Positions 1 through 7,659 of a DNA stretch of 64,000 nucleotides are shown one piece after another (position 1 is the first letter of the stretch; the number at the start of each line of letters is the position of its first letter). Both the position numbers and the translations under genes were made by a program. Source of the stretch: Acinetobacter chinensis. Its GTDB lineage: Bacteria > Pseudomonadota > Gammaproteobacteria > Pseudomonadales > Moraxellaceae. The notes beneath the pieces are model-generated. The model ran no database searches, was not told where the DNA came from, and saw only the letters and a list, made by a program, of their open reading frames with translations. The DNA is taken from positions 3,224,001 to 3,288,000 of the forward strand of contig NZ_CP032134.1 in assembly GCF_002165375.2 (NCBI RefSeq), read 5' to 3'.

Positions 1-210
1 AAGCTTATAGCAGTGTCACAGATGCGAAAAAGCAATTAAGTGCATATTTTGAGTTTTATAATTTGAAACGACCTCATTCGAGTCTAGACAAAATGACACC
101 AAATGAGTTTTACTATGATCAGCTACCCCAACAAAACAAGGTGGCTTAACTAGAGCGGAATATCACTTATAAATACGCTTTTAGTTGTTCAAACAAGTGG
201 GACCACCTCT
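1..210 (+). mobile_element. Right-end fragment of an IS3-family element (copy 1)
   Basis: These 210 bases are identical by eye to positions 1185-1394. They encode the last part of the OrfB transposase (through ...QNKVA, stop near 150) and the right terminal sequence ending in GTGGGACCACCTC. The left part lies outside the window. The fragment abuts the second copy directly, with no host DNA between them. Confidence 0.85.
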
Positions 211-212
211 GA

Positions 213-506
213 CCAAGAAGAAATCATTCAAATGATTTTAAAGCTAAGGTAGCACTTGCTGCGATTAAAGCAGAAAAAACACTTGCTGAATTGAGTGCTG
301 AGTTTGATGTTCATCAAAACCAAATTATTGACTGGAAAAATCAATTGATCTCAGCTTCCTCGCAAGCTTTCGATCAATCAAAAGCTCCAACAGAACCACC
401 CATCGATCTAAAAAAACTACATGCAAAAATCGGTGAGCAGGCATTAGAAATTGATTTTTTAGAAGGTGTGTTGAAGAAACTGGGCCGCTTCAACCACAAA
501 AGTTAA
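213..506 (+). pseudogene. IS3-family OrfA (helix-turn-helix), start codon lost
   Basis: The frame is open from 213 after an in-frame TGA at 210-212. It reads PRRNHSNDFKAKVALAAIKA, which is the usual beginning of IS3-family OrfA, an HTH protein that recognises the IS ends. The expected initiating ATG has been replaced at the junction with copy 1. Translation could only begin at the internal TTG at 291, giving 71 residues without most of the helix-turn-helix. The C-terminus (LEGVLKKLGRFNHKS) overlaps the orfB frame. Confidence 0.75.
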
Positions 507-592
507 TCGACGACTCACTTCAGATTTCAGTATCTAAGCAAGCTAAGCTGCTGAAAGTCTCCCGTGGTTGTTATTACTATCGCCCAAAACCT

Positions 593-1333
593 GTGAGTGC
601 ATCAGATCTGAAGCTGATGCGATGTATTGATGAATTACATATGCAATATCCTTTTGCAGGCAGTCGTATGATGCGTGATTTGTTGAATCGTCAAGGACAT
701 CATATAGGACGACGTCATACACGTACTTTAATGAAGAAAATGGGTATTCAGGCGTTATATTGCAAACCAAATTTAAGCCAGGCTAATCAAGCTCACCGTA
801 AATATCCATATCTGCTCAAAGGGTTGGCTATTCAGCGCAGTAATCAAGTGTGGTCTACGGATATAACGTATATCCCTATGGCAAAAGGCTTTGTTTATTT
901 ATGTGCTGTGATTGATTGGCATAGCCGCAAGGTACTTGCGCATAGGGTATCGATTAGTATGGAGGTGGATTTTTGTATTTCGGCTTTAAATGAAGCGATT
1001 GAAAAATATGGTCGACCTGAAATATTTAATACAGACCAAGGCAGCCAGTTTACCAGTGATGCATTTATTGATGTATTGAAATCAAATGGCATTCAAATCA
1101 GTATGGATGGTAAAGGTCGATGGGTAGATAATGTGATGGTTGAACGATTATGGCGGAGCGTTAAATATGAAGAGGTGTATCTCAAAGCTTATAGCAGTGT
1201 CACAGATGCGAAAAAGCAATTAAGTGCATATTTTGAGTTTTATAATTTGAAACGACCTCATTCGAGTCTAGACAAAATGACACCAAATGAGTTTTACTAT
1301 GATCAGCTACCCCAACAAAACAAGGTGGCTTAA
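593..1333 (+). CDS. IS3-family transposase OrfB (DDE integrase catalytic domain)
   Basis: This is the catalytic half of an IS3 transposase, normally made as an OrfAB fusion by -1 frameshifting. The listed start is an internal GTG. The same frame is open upstream through LIDDSLQISVSKQAKLLKVS at about 500-560 and overlaps the end of orfA. The rve domain shows the DDE residues in WSTDITYIP, FNTDQGSQFTS and VMVERLWRSVKYEE, followed by NLKRPHSSLD, the usual C-terminal motif. It reads as intact, but the orfA needed for the fusion has no start. Confidence 0.9.
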   Translation: MSASDLKLMRCIDELHMQYPFAGSRMMRDLLNRQGHHIGRRHTRTLMKKMGIQALYCKPNLSQANQAHRKYPYLLKGLAIQRSNQVWSTDITYIPMAKGFVYLCAVIDWHSRKVLAHRVSISMEVDFCISALNEAIEKYGRPEIFNTDQGSQFTSDAFIDVLKSNGIQISMDGKGRWVDNVMVERLWRSVKYEEVYLKAYSSVTDAKKQLSAYFEFYNLKRPHSSLDKMTPNEFYYDQLPQQNKVA

Positions 1334-1400
1334 CTAGAGCGGAATATCACTTATAAATACGCTTTTAGTTGTTCAAACAAGTGGGACCACCTCTTTATGT

Positions 1401-2843
1401 TCACATTTTAGGTAAATCTTCTAAAGTTATAGCATTTTCTGGAACAATTTTTGGATTTTCTTTAAATTGAAGCCACTTGTTTTTCATCCAGTGTTCAACT
1501 TTATCCTTACCTAAAATTGCAAGTAAATTGTTCAATAAATCGAATTTTGCTGTCTTATTAAAATGATAGACAATTACTCGTACATTTCGATCCATATCAT
1601 CATTTAAGCTAAATAAATCATGTATATAATCTTTATCTGAAACATCTAATGAATGCCCCCAAATATAGAAATTTAAATCCAAATTTATATTATTTCCTGT
1701 ATACCCCATTTTCATAAATCTTGCTTTTATATCACTTAATGCATTAGCACTCATTAATTGAAGATCTTCATCAAATTTGCGCTTTGTATCTTCTATGTTT
1801 TTTTTGTATTCATCTAAAAATAAGTAATCTGTATCTTTAAAAAGTTTTTGGTGATACTTCGTAAAACCATAAGCTTTTATCTTTTTTAAAGACTCATCTT
1901 CTAAATCGGATACACCTAAAACAATATTTTGATATTCACCATGACTTCCATGTAAATACTCAACTTCTACTGAATCATGAATACGTTGATAGGTATTTGT
2001 ATAATTAAATGAATATATTTTATCAGGATATACAAACTCTTTAGCCTCTATATCCAACATAGAAGCTGGGTTCAGTTGACTAATTACTAATTCTAAATAT
2101 AAATCAAAAATAACTATAAACTGTTCTAATTGTTGTTGTAGAAAATCTAAAAAACTTAAAGGATTTAATCCATTTTCTAAATTACCTCCGTAACAGAATC
2201 TTGGATTAATATTTGGACGGCTCCCTTTTACAGTTTTCCCACCTGCTACCGCCATTAATACATATTCCTCAGCCTCCCATAAACCAAAACAATCCAAAAT
2301 ATGAAAAATTTTCTCTTTAATTCTGAATTGTTCTTTTGACTTCCATGTGAGATATGAGTGAACATCTGAAGTATTATTTATTTTTTCAAGATCAGCTATG
2401 CATTGTGCTGTAGCAACAATTACCGATTCAATTTTTTGCTCAAAATCGATCCATGTTTTGATCTCTTCAACATGTTTTTTAAAATATTGATACCAACTAT
2501 TTAATTCCAAACGATACTGTAATTTGAATACATCTTTTGCAGAGAGATTAATTTGCTCAGTTAAATAAAACTCTTTCGTTTTCGCTATAAAATAAGATTC
2601 CCTTGTCTTAGAAAAAAGCTCATCAAAATTCATCGCATAATCTGGGTCAATCTGATCTTTTCTCTTTTCAAAAATTTTGTCTATTTCGTTGACCCACTCT
2701 TCAACTGAATGAATAGATAAATCCTTTACTTTTTCTCCAGTATTCTTTTCTTCAATTGCCCTCATTACATCCATAAAATGGTCATACTTCGTCGGCAAAT
2801 AGTGCGAAAGATCAAAACCATTGCCGACAATTAAAATATTCAT
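1401..2843 (-). CDS. AbiH-family abortive infection protein
   Basis: This 480-residue protein starts MNILIVGNGFDLSHYLPTKY, the hallmark N-terminus of the AbiH family. Close to the C-terminus it has the second family signature, FYIWGHSLDVSDKDYI. A middle YSFNYTNTYQ motif also fits. AbiH was first described on a lactococcal plasmid as a single-gene phage-resistance (abortive infection) system; the biochemical mechanism is not established. The gene is AT-rich compared with the core genes to its right and ends 7 bp from the IS, which suggests acquisition. No signal peptide or membrane segment is visible, so it is probably cytoplasmic. Confidence 0.85.
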   Translation of the reverse strand: MNILIVGNGFDLSHYLPTKYDHFMDVMRAIEEKNTGEKVKDLSIHSVEEWVNEIDKIFEKRKDQIDPDYAMNFDELFSKTRESYFIAKTKEFYLTEQINLSAKDVFKLQYRLELNSWYQYFKKHVEEIKTWIDFEQKIESVIVATAQCIADLEKINNTSDVHSYLTWKSKEQFRIKEKIFHILDCFGLWEAEEYVLMAVAGGKTVKGSRPNINPRFCYGGNLENGLNPLSFLDFLQQQLEQFIVIFDLYLELVISQLNPASMLDIEAKEFVYPDKIYSFNYTNTYQRIHDSVEVEYLHGSHGEYQNIVLGVSDLEDESLKKIKAYGFTKYHQKLFKDTDYLFLDEYKKNIEDTKRKFDEDLQLMSANALSDIKARFMKMGYTGNNINLDLNFYIWGHSLDVSDKDYIHDLFSLNDDMDRNVRVIVYHFNKTAKFDLLNNLLAILGKDKVEHWMKNKWLQFKENPKIVPENAITLEDLPKM

Positions 2844-2861
2844 TTATTGTTATTCCCAAAT

Positions 2862-2892
2862 AAAAAAGCGCATCAACCGATACGCTATTTAT
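2862..2892 (-). terminator. Rho-independent terminator after the small lipoprotein gene
   Basis: Read on the minus strand, AGCGTATC-GGTT-GATGCGCT is followed by a T run. It lies between the lipoprotein gene and abiH, so the two are probably separate transcripts. Confidence 0.7.
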
Positions 2893-2933
2893 AAGGATTT
2901 ATCTTTTTATTTCAACAACAAATCAAACAATCA

Positions 2934-3308
2934 TCAAGGACATTTTGCTGTCTGGAAAGACTTGGTGTTTTTACCACGGTAGCACTGATACGACTTCTGC
3001 GTATCTGACAGTTTCCAGTCTCCATTGACCTGCTTAAAACTGTAAACAGAACGGCTTGCACGTACAGAGTCATCCAGCAAACCTGCCTGAACCACAGTCA
3101 CCTGTGCAGCAGTTGGTGCTTCCACCCGGTTAAACACCTGACGGATTTCAATACTGTGTGTCGCCTGTTTCAACTCAGGTTCCGCTTTCAGCACCTGTTC
3201 AAGTGGTGTATCTGAAGACCCGACACTGGACATAAGTTTCTGCGTCGTTGCACAACCACTCAGCAGCAGAACTGCGCAGACTGCTGAAACTGAAAATTTA
3301 AATAACAT
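2934..3308 (-). CDS. Small putative lipoprotein
   Basis: A 124-residue protein starting MLFKFSVSAVCAVLLLSGCATT. The lipobox LLSGC places the lipidated cysteine near residue 19. The start at 3308 is preferred over an upstream ATG because it puts the signal peptide at the N-terminus and has a GGGGGA ribosome site. The rest is a compact domain with late cysteines (YQCYRGK, TAKCP) and no family I recognise. It sits downstream of the D-2-hydroxyglutarate dehydrogenase-like gene but is separated from it by a terminator. Confidence 0.75.
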   Translation of the reverse strand: MLFKFSVSAVCAVLLLSGCATTQKLMSSVGSSDTPLEQVLKAEPELKQATHSIEIRQVFNRVEAPTAAQVTVVQAGLLDDSVRASRSVYSFKQVNGDWKLSDTQKSYQCYRGKNTKSFQTAKCP

Positions 3309-3324
3309 ACAGGTTTCCCCCAAT

Positions 3325-3358
3325 AAAAAAGGCATAGATCAATGATGCTATGCCTTTA
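3325..3358 (-). terminator. Terminator after the FAD-linked oxidase gene
   Basis: The stem AAAGGCATAG / CTATGCCTTT (about 3328-3337 and 3348-3357), with a T run on the minus strand, lies immediately downstream of the flavoprotein gene. Confidence 0.75.
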
Positions 3359-3398
3359 CAGATTACACTACTGGAACTGTGTAGCGTAAAAAGTCCTG

Positions 3399-4808
3399 TT
3401 ATAGATCAAACAGTTTACCAGGGTTCATAATACCGTTTGGATCGAACACTTTTTTCAGTGCTTTCATATATTCGATTTCTTCTGCAGAACGGGTATAACC
3501 CAGGTATGGTTTTTTCGTCATCCCTACACCGTGTTCAGCAGAAATTGAACCGTCATATTTTTTCACGATCTCAAATACGTATTTATTTACAACCTTACAT
3601 TTATCAAAGAATTCATCTTTAGACAGATTTTCAGGTTTTAAAATATTTAAGTGTAAATTACCGTCACCAATATGACCGAACCAGCAGATTTCAAAGTCTG
3701 GATAGTTCTGCTCCACGATTGCATCAATTTCTTTAATAAATGCAGGAACATGCGTAATTAATACTGAAATATCATTTTTATATGGTGTAAATGGTGCAAT
3801 CGTTTCAGAAATGTCTTCACGTAAACGCCATAAGCTCTGAACCTGTTCAAGACTCTGACTCATTACACCGTCAAGTACCCAGCCCTGTTCCATGCAGTGC
3901 TCGAAGATTTCCATCGCAGCATCCATGATCGGTTCATACGGTGCTTCAAATTCAAGCAGAACGTAGAATGGGCACTGAGTTTCAAATGGACGCTGTACAT
4001 GACCACGGTCAAGTACTTTCTGCATTGCCAGTTCGCCAAAGAATTCAAATGCAGTCAGATCAATTTTTTTCTGGAATGCATGCAGTACAGGCATAATCGA
4101 ATCAAAGTCCTGAACACCCAGTACCAGCACCTGTAAATCATGTGGCTGACGTTCAAGTTTAATTTCTGCTTCAGTCACCAGACCCAGTGTGCCTTCGCCA
4201 CCAATAAACAGGTGCTGCATGGCATAGCCGGTTGCATTTTTAATCATGCCTTTGTTCAGACGCAGAACATCGCCTTTACCGGTCACAACAGTCAGACCAA
4301 GCACCCAGTTACGGGTCATGCCATATTTGATGACTTTAATACCGCCAGCATTGGTACCGATATTACCGCCAATCTGCGATGAACCTGAAGATGCAAAATC
4401 CACTGGATAATACATACCCTGTTCTTCTGCATAGTTCTGAAGCTGTTCAGTCACGACACCTGCCTGCACACGAACCATACGGTCAGCGGGGAAAAACTCC
4501 AGAATCTGGTTCATTTTGTCCATGCTGATCACGATTTCGCCATTGGCAGCAACAGCACCCGCAGATAAACCTGTACGACCACCAGACGGTGTGATTGCAA
4601 CGTTAAACTGATTTGCCAGCTTTACGACTTCCTGAACCTGTGCAGTACTGGAAGGAAAAACGATGACTGATGGGTTCGGATCAAAATGTTTGGTATGATC
4701 CCGTCCCCAGTTTTCCAGGCTGTCCGCATCAGTTTTAATACGGTTTTCACCTACAATAGCTGTCAATTGGGTCAATAACTCTGGGGTTAAAGCGACTGGA
4801 GCATTCAT
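3399..4808 (-). CDS. FAD-linked oxidase, probable D-2-hydroxyglutarate dehydrogenase
   Basis: A 469-residue flavoprotein of the GlcD/D-lactate dehydrogenase family. An N-terminal FAD-binding PCMH domain (about residues 35-210) has the pyrophosphate-binding loops TPSGGRTGLSAGAV and SSQIGGNIGTNAGG. The C-terminal FAD-oxidase domain carries the metal/substrate histidines in WFGHIGDGNLHLNIL and SAEHGVGMTKKPYL. The gene is divergent from serA. In Pseudomonas a D-2-hydroxyglutarate dehydrogenase next to serA removes the D-2-hydroxyglutarate that SerA makes from 2-oxoglutarate, pulling serine synthesis forward. Context and family favour that role. A D-lactate or glycolate oxidase is the alternative. 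Confidence 0.8.
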   Translation of the reverse strand: MNAPVALTPELLTQLTAIVGENRIKTDADSLENWGRDHTKHFDPNPSVIVFPSSTAQVQEVVKLANQFNVAITPSGGRTGLSAGAVAANGEIVISMDKMNQILEFFPADRMVRVQAGVVTEQLQNYAEEQGMYYPVDFASSGSSQIGGNIGTNAGGIKVIKYGMTRNWVLGLTVVTGKGDVLRLNKGMIKNATGYAMQHLFIGGEGTLGLVTEAEIKLERQPHDLQVLVLGVQDFDSIMPVLHAFQKKIDLTAFEFFGELAMQKVLDRGHVQRPFETQCPFYVLLEFEAPYEPIMDAAMEIFEHCMEQGWVLDGVMSQSLEQVQSLWRLREDISETIAPFTPYKNDISVLITHVPAFIKEIDAIVEQNYPDFEICWFGHIGDGNLHLNILKPENLSKDEFFDKCKVVNKYVFEIVKKYDGSISAEHGVGMTKKPYLGYTRSAEEIEYMKALKKVFDPNGIMNPGKLFDL

Positions 4809-5185
4809 CGTTTTTCAGACCTGGTAAGAAATAATTTAAGTGTTGCATGAACGGAGTTCTGTATTTTCACATAGCTTCAAAAGCGATGTAAAATCAGATA
4901 TTTCCACAGAAAAAATCATTTTTTCTGTTCTGTATGGCTGCATTTTACCTGTATCTAAGCACAGTATAAAGTACAGACCCGATATACATTATCCACAGTC
5001 TGTGTATAGCACCCTGAATTTTTCAGACTTTCATGCCTGTTCAATGCCAAAGCATGCGGTTCAGCAGTTAAATTCAGCAAAAAGATGAAAAAATATCCAT
5101 AAGTACAGTCACAATGGAAATATCTATAGACCAGTGTCTATGGTATCATACTGCGACTAAATTTGGCCTTTGTAGCGGAGCCGTA
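4809..5185. promoter_or_regulatory. Divergent control region between the D2HGDH-like gene and serA
   Basis: This 377-bp region has no convincing gene. It contains a perfect 9-bp-arm palindrome, CAGAAAAAA-TCA-TTTTTTCTG, at 4907-4927. It also has a smaller inverted repeat, ATAGAC-CAGT-GTCTAT, at 5126-5141, just upstream of TATCAT at about 5144-5149, a possible -10 element for serA. Both are candidate operator sites; no regulator can be named. Confidence 0.45.
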
Positions 5186-6418
5186 ATGAGCCAACATCTT
5201 TCACTACCAAAAGATAAAATTCGTTTCTTGTTGTTGGAAGGCGTTCACCAGAATGCAATCGACACGTTAAATGCAGCTGGATATACCAATATCGATTCCC
5301 GTAAAACTGCGCTTGAGGGTGAAGCGCTGAAAGAAGCGGTTAAAGATGCACACTTCATTGGTATTCGATCCCGTACACAATTAACTGAAGAAATCTTTGA
5401 AGCTGCGAATAAACTGATCGCAGTGGGTTGTTTCTGTATCGGAACCAACCAAGTGAATTTAAATGCAGCCATGATTCGTGGTATTCCTGTATTTAACGCA
5501 CCTTATTCAAATACTCGTTCGGTTGCAGAACTTGTACTTGCTGAAACTATTCTTTTACTTCGTGGCGTACCTGCTAAGTCTGCTTCCACTCACCGTGGTG
5601 GCTGGAACAAATCGGCAGTGGGTTCATTTGAAACCCGTGGTAAAACTTTAGGTATCGTAGGTTACGGCTCAATCGGTTCTCAACTTTCAGTTTTAGCTGA
5701 AAGCCTGGGTATGCACGTTATTTATTATGATGCAGTGACTAAACTTCCAATGGGTAATGCACGCCAGGTGGGTTCACTTGATGAATTACTTGCAAATGCA
5801 GACGTTGTAAGCCTGCATGTTCCTGATGTTCCTTCAACTAAAAACTTCTTTGCAAAAGAACAGTTTGCAAAAATGAAAGAAGGTTCAATCTTCCTGAACG
5901 CTGCACGTGGTACATGTGTTGTGATCGAAGATTTAGCAGATGCGATCAAATCAGGTCATATCGCGGGTGCAGCTGTAGACGTATTCCCGAAAGAACCTAA
6001 AGCAAACGGTGAAGAATTTATCTCTCCACTTCGTGGCTTAGACAACGTGATCTTAACTCCTCACGTGGGTGGTTCGACCATGGAAGCGCAAGCGAACATC
6101 GGTCTGGAAGTTGCTGAGAAATTTGTTGCTTACTCTGATAAAGGTATGACTTTATCTGCTGTAAACTTCCCGGAAATTGCACTTCCACTGACTGAAGGTA
6201 AACACCGTTTACTGCACATTCATAAAAACGTGCCAGGCGTTCTGTCAAAAATCAATAACCTGTTTGCTGAACACGGCATCAACATCTCTGGTCAGTCTTT
6301 AATGACTAAAGGTGATGTGGGTTACCTGGTGATGGACGTTGATGCAACTGCATCTCAGGAAGCGCTTGATACACTTCATGAAGTTGAAGGCACAATCCGC
6401 GTTCGTGTATTGTTCTAA
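5186..6418 (+). CDS. serA: D-3-phosphoglycerate dehydrogenase
   Basis: SerA oxidises 3-phosphoglycerate to 3-phosphohydroxypyruvate with NAD+, the first step of serine synthesis. The 410-residue protein begins MSQHLSLPKDKIRF. An ORF extension to 5114 adds 24 unlikely residues. The Rossmann motif GIVGYGSIGSQ is near residue 155. The catalytic Arg/Glu/His set appears as NAARGT, an acidic stretch and LTPHVGGSTMEAQ. A C-terminal ACT domain (about 335-410, LLHIHKNVPGVLSKINNLF) is expected to bind serine for feedback inhibition, as in the E. coli type. It is divergent from the flavoprotein gene. Confidence 0.96.
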   Translation: MSQHLSLPKDKIRFLLLEGVHQNAIDTLNAAGYTNIDSRKTALEGEALKEAVKDAHFIGIRSRTQLTEEIFEAANKLIAVGCFCIGTNQVNLNAAMIRGIPVFNAPYSNTRSVAELVLAETILLLRGVPAKSASTHRGGWNKSAVGSFETRGKTLGIVGYGSIGSQLSVLAESLGMHVIYYDAVTKLPMGNARQVGSLDELLANADVVSLHVPDVPSTKNFFAKEQFAKMKEGSIFLNAARGTCVVIEDLADAIKSGHIAGAAVDVFPKEPKANGEEFISPLRGLDNVILTPHVGGSTMEAQANIGLEVAEKFVAYSDKGMTLSAVNFPEIALPLTEGKHRLLHIHKNVPGVLSKINNLFAEHGINISGQSLMTKGDVGYLVMDVDATASQEALDTLHEVEGTIRVRVLF

Positions 6419-6432
6419 GACAGTTTGATGTT

Positions 6433-6466
6433 AAAAAACCACAGGTCATTGCCTGTGGTTTTTTTA
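6433..6466 (+). terminator. Terminator after serA
   Basis: The stem AAAAAACCACAGG / CCTGTGGTTTTTT begins 14 bases after the serA stop codon. Confidence 0.9.
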
Positions 6467-6540
6467 TGTTTAAATCATGATTCACTGAAATAGACCTATT
6501 GCTTAAGTCCTTAAGTAATCAATATAAAATTAACATTGAA

Positions 6541-6655
6541 AGTTCCTTCTCCCTTTGGGATGAGGAGTGAAACTCCGCAAGAGGATGAGGGTATTCTTTA
6601 AATCAAACCTCTCCCTAACCCTCTCCTATGATGAGAGGGAACTTCCATTGTGAAT
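6541..6655. repeat. Imperfect inverted repeat, REP/MITE-like
   Basis: AGTTCCTTCTCCCTTTGGGATGAGG at the left is mirrored by CCTCTCCCTAACCCTCTCCTATGATGAGAGGGAACT at the right. Each arm is also rich in short CTCTCC/GAGAGG units. It could fold into one long interrupted hairpin. The 326-bp gap between serA and the next gene (6419-6744) holds only this repeat and the serA terminator. It resembles the dispersed extragenic palindromes of many Proteobacteria; copy number elsewhere in the genome cannot be seen. Confidence 0.55.
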
Positions 6656-6744
6656 TTATTAGGATTCAAAATAGCTGATGTAAGAGCTCTAATATTCTTC
6701 TTATTGTTCAGGTATTCGAACTCAATTTAGTTTATCTTAGACCC

Positions 6745-7632
6745 ATGCCCGATTTAAAAAATACCCCTTATCTGCAAGCTTTAATTCTGCTGTTCATTGC
6801 GATGATCAGTATGCAAAGCAGTGGTGCGCTCGCTAAAATCCTGTTTGATCAGTTCCCTGTGCTGACGATTTCCGCGATGCGTTTACTGCTCGGATCATTA
6901 ATCCTGGCTGTCATTTTTAAAATCTGGCAGGCTGATTTTAAACAGGTGAAATGGAAAGCGATCGCCACCTACGGCATCGCTCTGGCAGGGATGAATGCCC
7001 TGTTCTATTTATCCATTTCACGGATTCCTTTAGGCATTGCAGTCGCCTTTGAATTTATCGGTCCACTCAGTGTAGCGTTATTCCATGCACGTCAGAAGTT
7101 CGATTTTATCTGGGTTGGACTGGCAATCTTAGGACTGGTTTTACTTTTTCCTTTCAAGCAAGCCTCACAAAGTTTAGACCCGATCGGGATTGCTTTTGCA
7201 CTGGGTGCAGGTGCATGCTGGGCACTGTATATTATTGCAGGGCAACGCCCCTCAGGTGTTTCAGGTAACCATACAGTGTGTTTAGGCATGTTTATTGGCA
7301 TGTTGTGCCTGATGCCAATCGCCTTATTTACAGGTATGCCGCTGCATGTTTTCGAACCATCGAACCTGATTTATTTTATTGCTTTAGCTGTATTAGCCAG
7401 TGCCTTACCTTTCTCTTTAGAAATGATTGCACTCAGAAATTTATCTGCTTTGAGTTTTGGGACATTGATGAGCCTGGAACCTGCAATTGCTGCCTTTTCA
7501 GGATTTATCTTTTTAGGCGAACAACTGCTCTGGACTCAATGGCTTGCACTTGCAACGATTATCAGTGCATCCATTGGCTGTACTGTAACAACGCAGAAAG
7601 CCAGAAACAGTCATAAAAAAACCACTCCTTAG
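6745..7632 (+). CDS. EamA/DMT-family inner-membrane exporter
   Basis: A 295-residue protein with about ten hydrophobic segments arranged as two EamA repeats, the RhtA-like drug/metabolite transporter layout. Characteristic stretches are SSGALAKILFDQFPVLTISA in the first half and LRNLSALSFGTLMSLEPAIA plus FLGEQLLWTQW in the second. Members export amino acids or other small metabolites. The position beside serA would suit threonine/homoserine or serine-family export, but the substrate is not determined by sequence. A close paralogue lies at 9.7 kb. Confidence 0.85.
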   Translation: MPDLKNTPYLQALILLFIAMISMQSSGALAKILFDQFPVLTISAMRLLLGSLILAVIFKIWQADFKQVKWKAIATYGIALAGMNALFYLSISRIPLGIAVAFEFIGPLSVALFHARQKFDFIWVGLAILGLVLLFPFKQASQSLDPIGIAFALGAGACWALYIIAGQRPSGVSGNHTVCLGMFIGMLCLMPIALFTGMPLHVFEPSNLIYFIALAVLASALPFSLEMIALRNLSALSFGTLMSLEPAIAAFSGFIFLGEQLLWTQWLALATIISASIGCTVTTQKARNSHKKTTP

Positions 7633-7642
7633 AGTGGTTTTA
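7616..7642. terminator. Bidirectional terminator between convergent genes
   Basis: The stem AAAACCACTC / GAGTGGTTTT overlaps the end of the EamA gene and faces the lipoprotein gene coming from the other strand. Confidence 0.8.
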
Positions 7643-7659
7643 ATTCATCTGAAACGGTT

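Larger units (their letters stand above)
211..1394 (+). mobile_element. IS3-family insertion sequence (copy 2), left end missing
   Basis: The element carries two overlapping reading frames, orfA and orfB, in the -1 frameshift arrangement of IS3-family elements (probably the IS51 group). The right end is GTGGGACCACCTC at about 1381-1393. A matching left inverted repeat (GAGGTGGTCCCAC) would be expected upstream of orfA but is absent. Instead the right end of copy 1 joins at about the first codon of orfA. The element therefore looks unable to move by itself unless another copy supplies what is missing. Confidence 0.85.

Noticed and set aside
4840..5088. 82-codon plus-strand frame upstream of serA
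   Set aside because: It lies in the divergent promoter region and contains the palindrome. No family resemblance or ribosome site.
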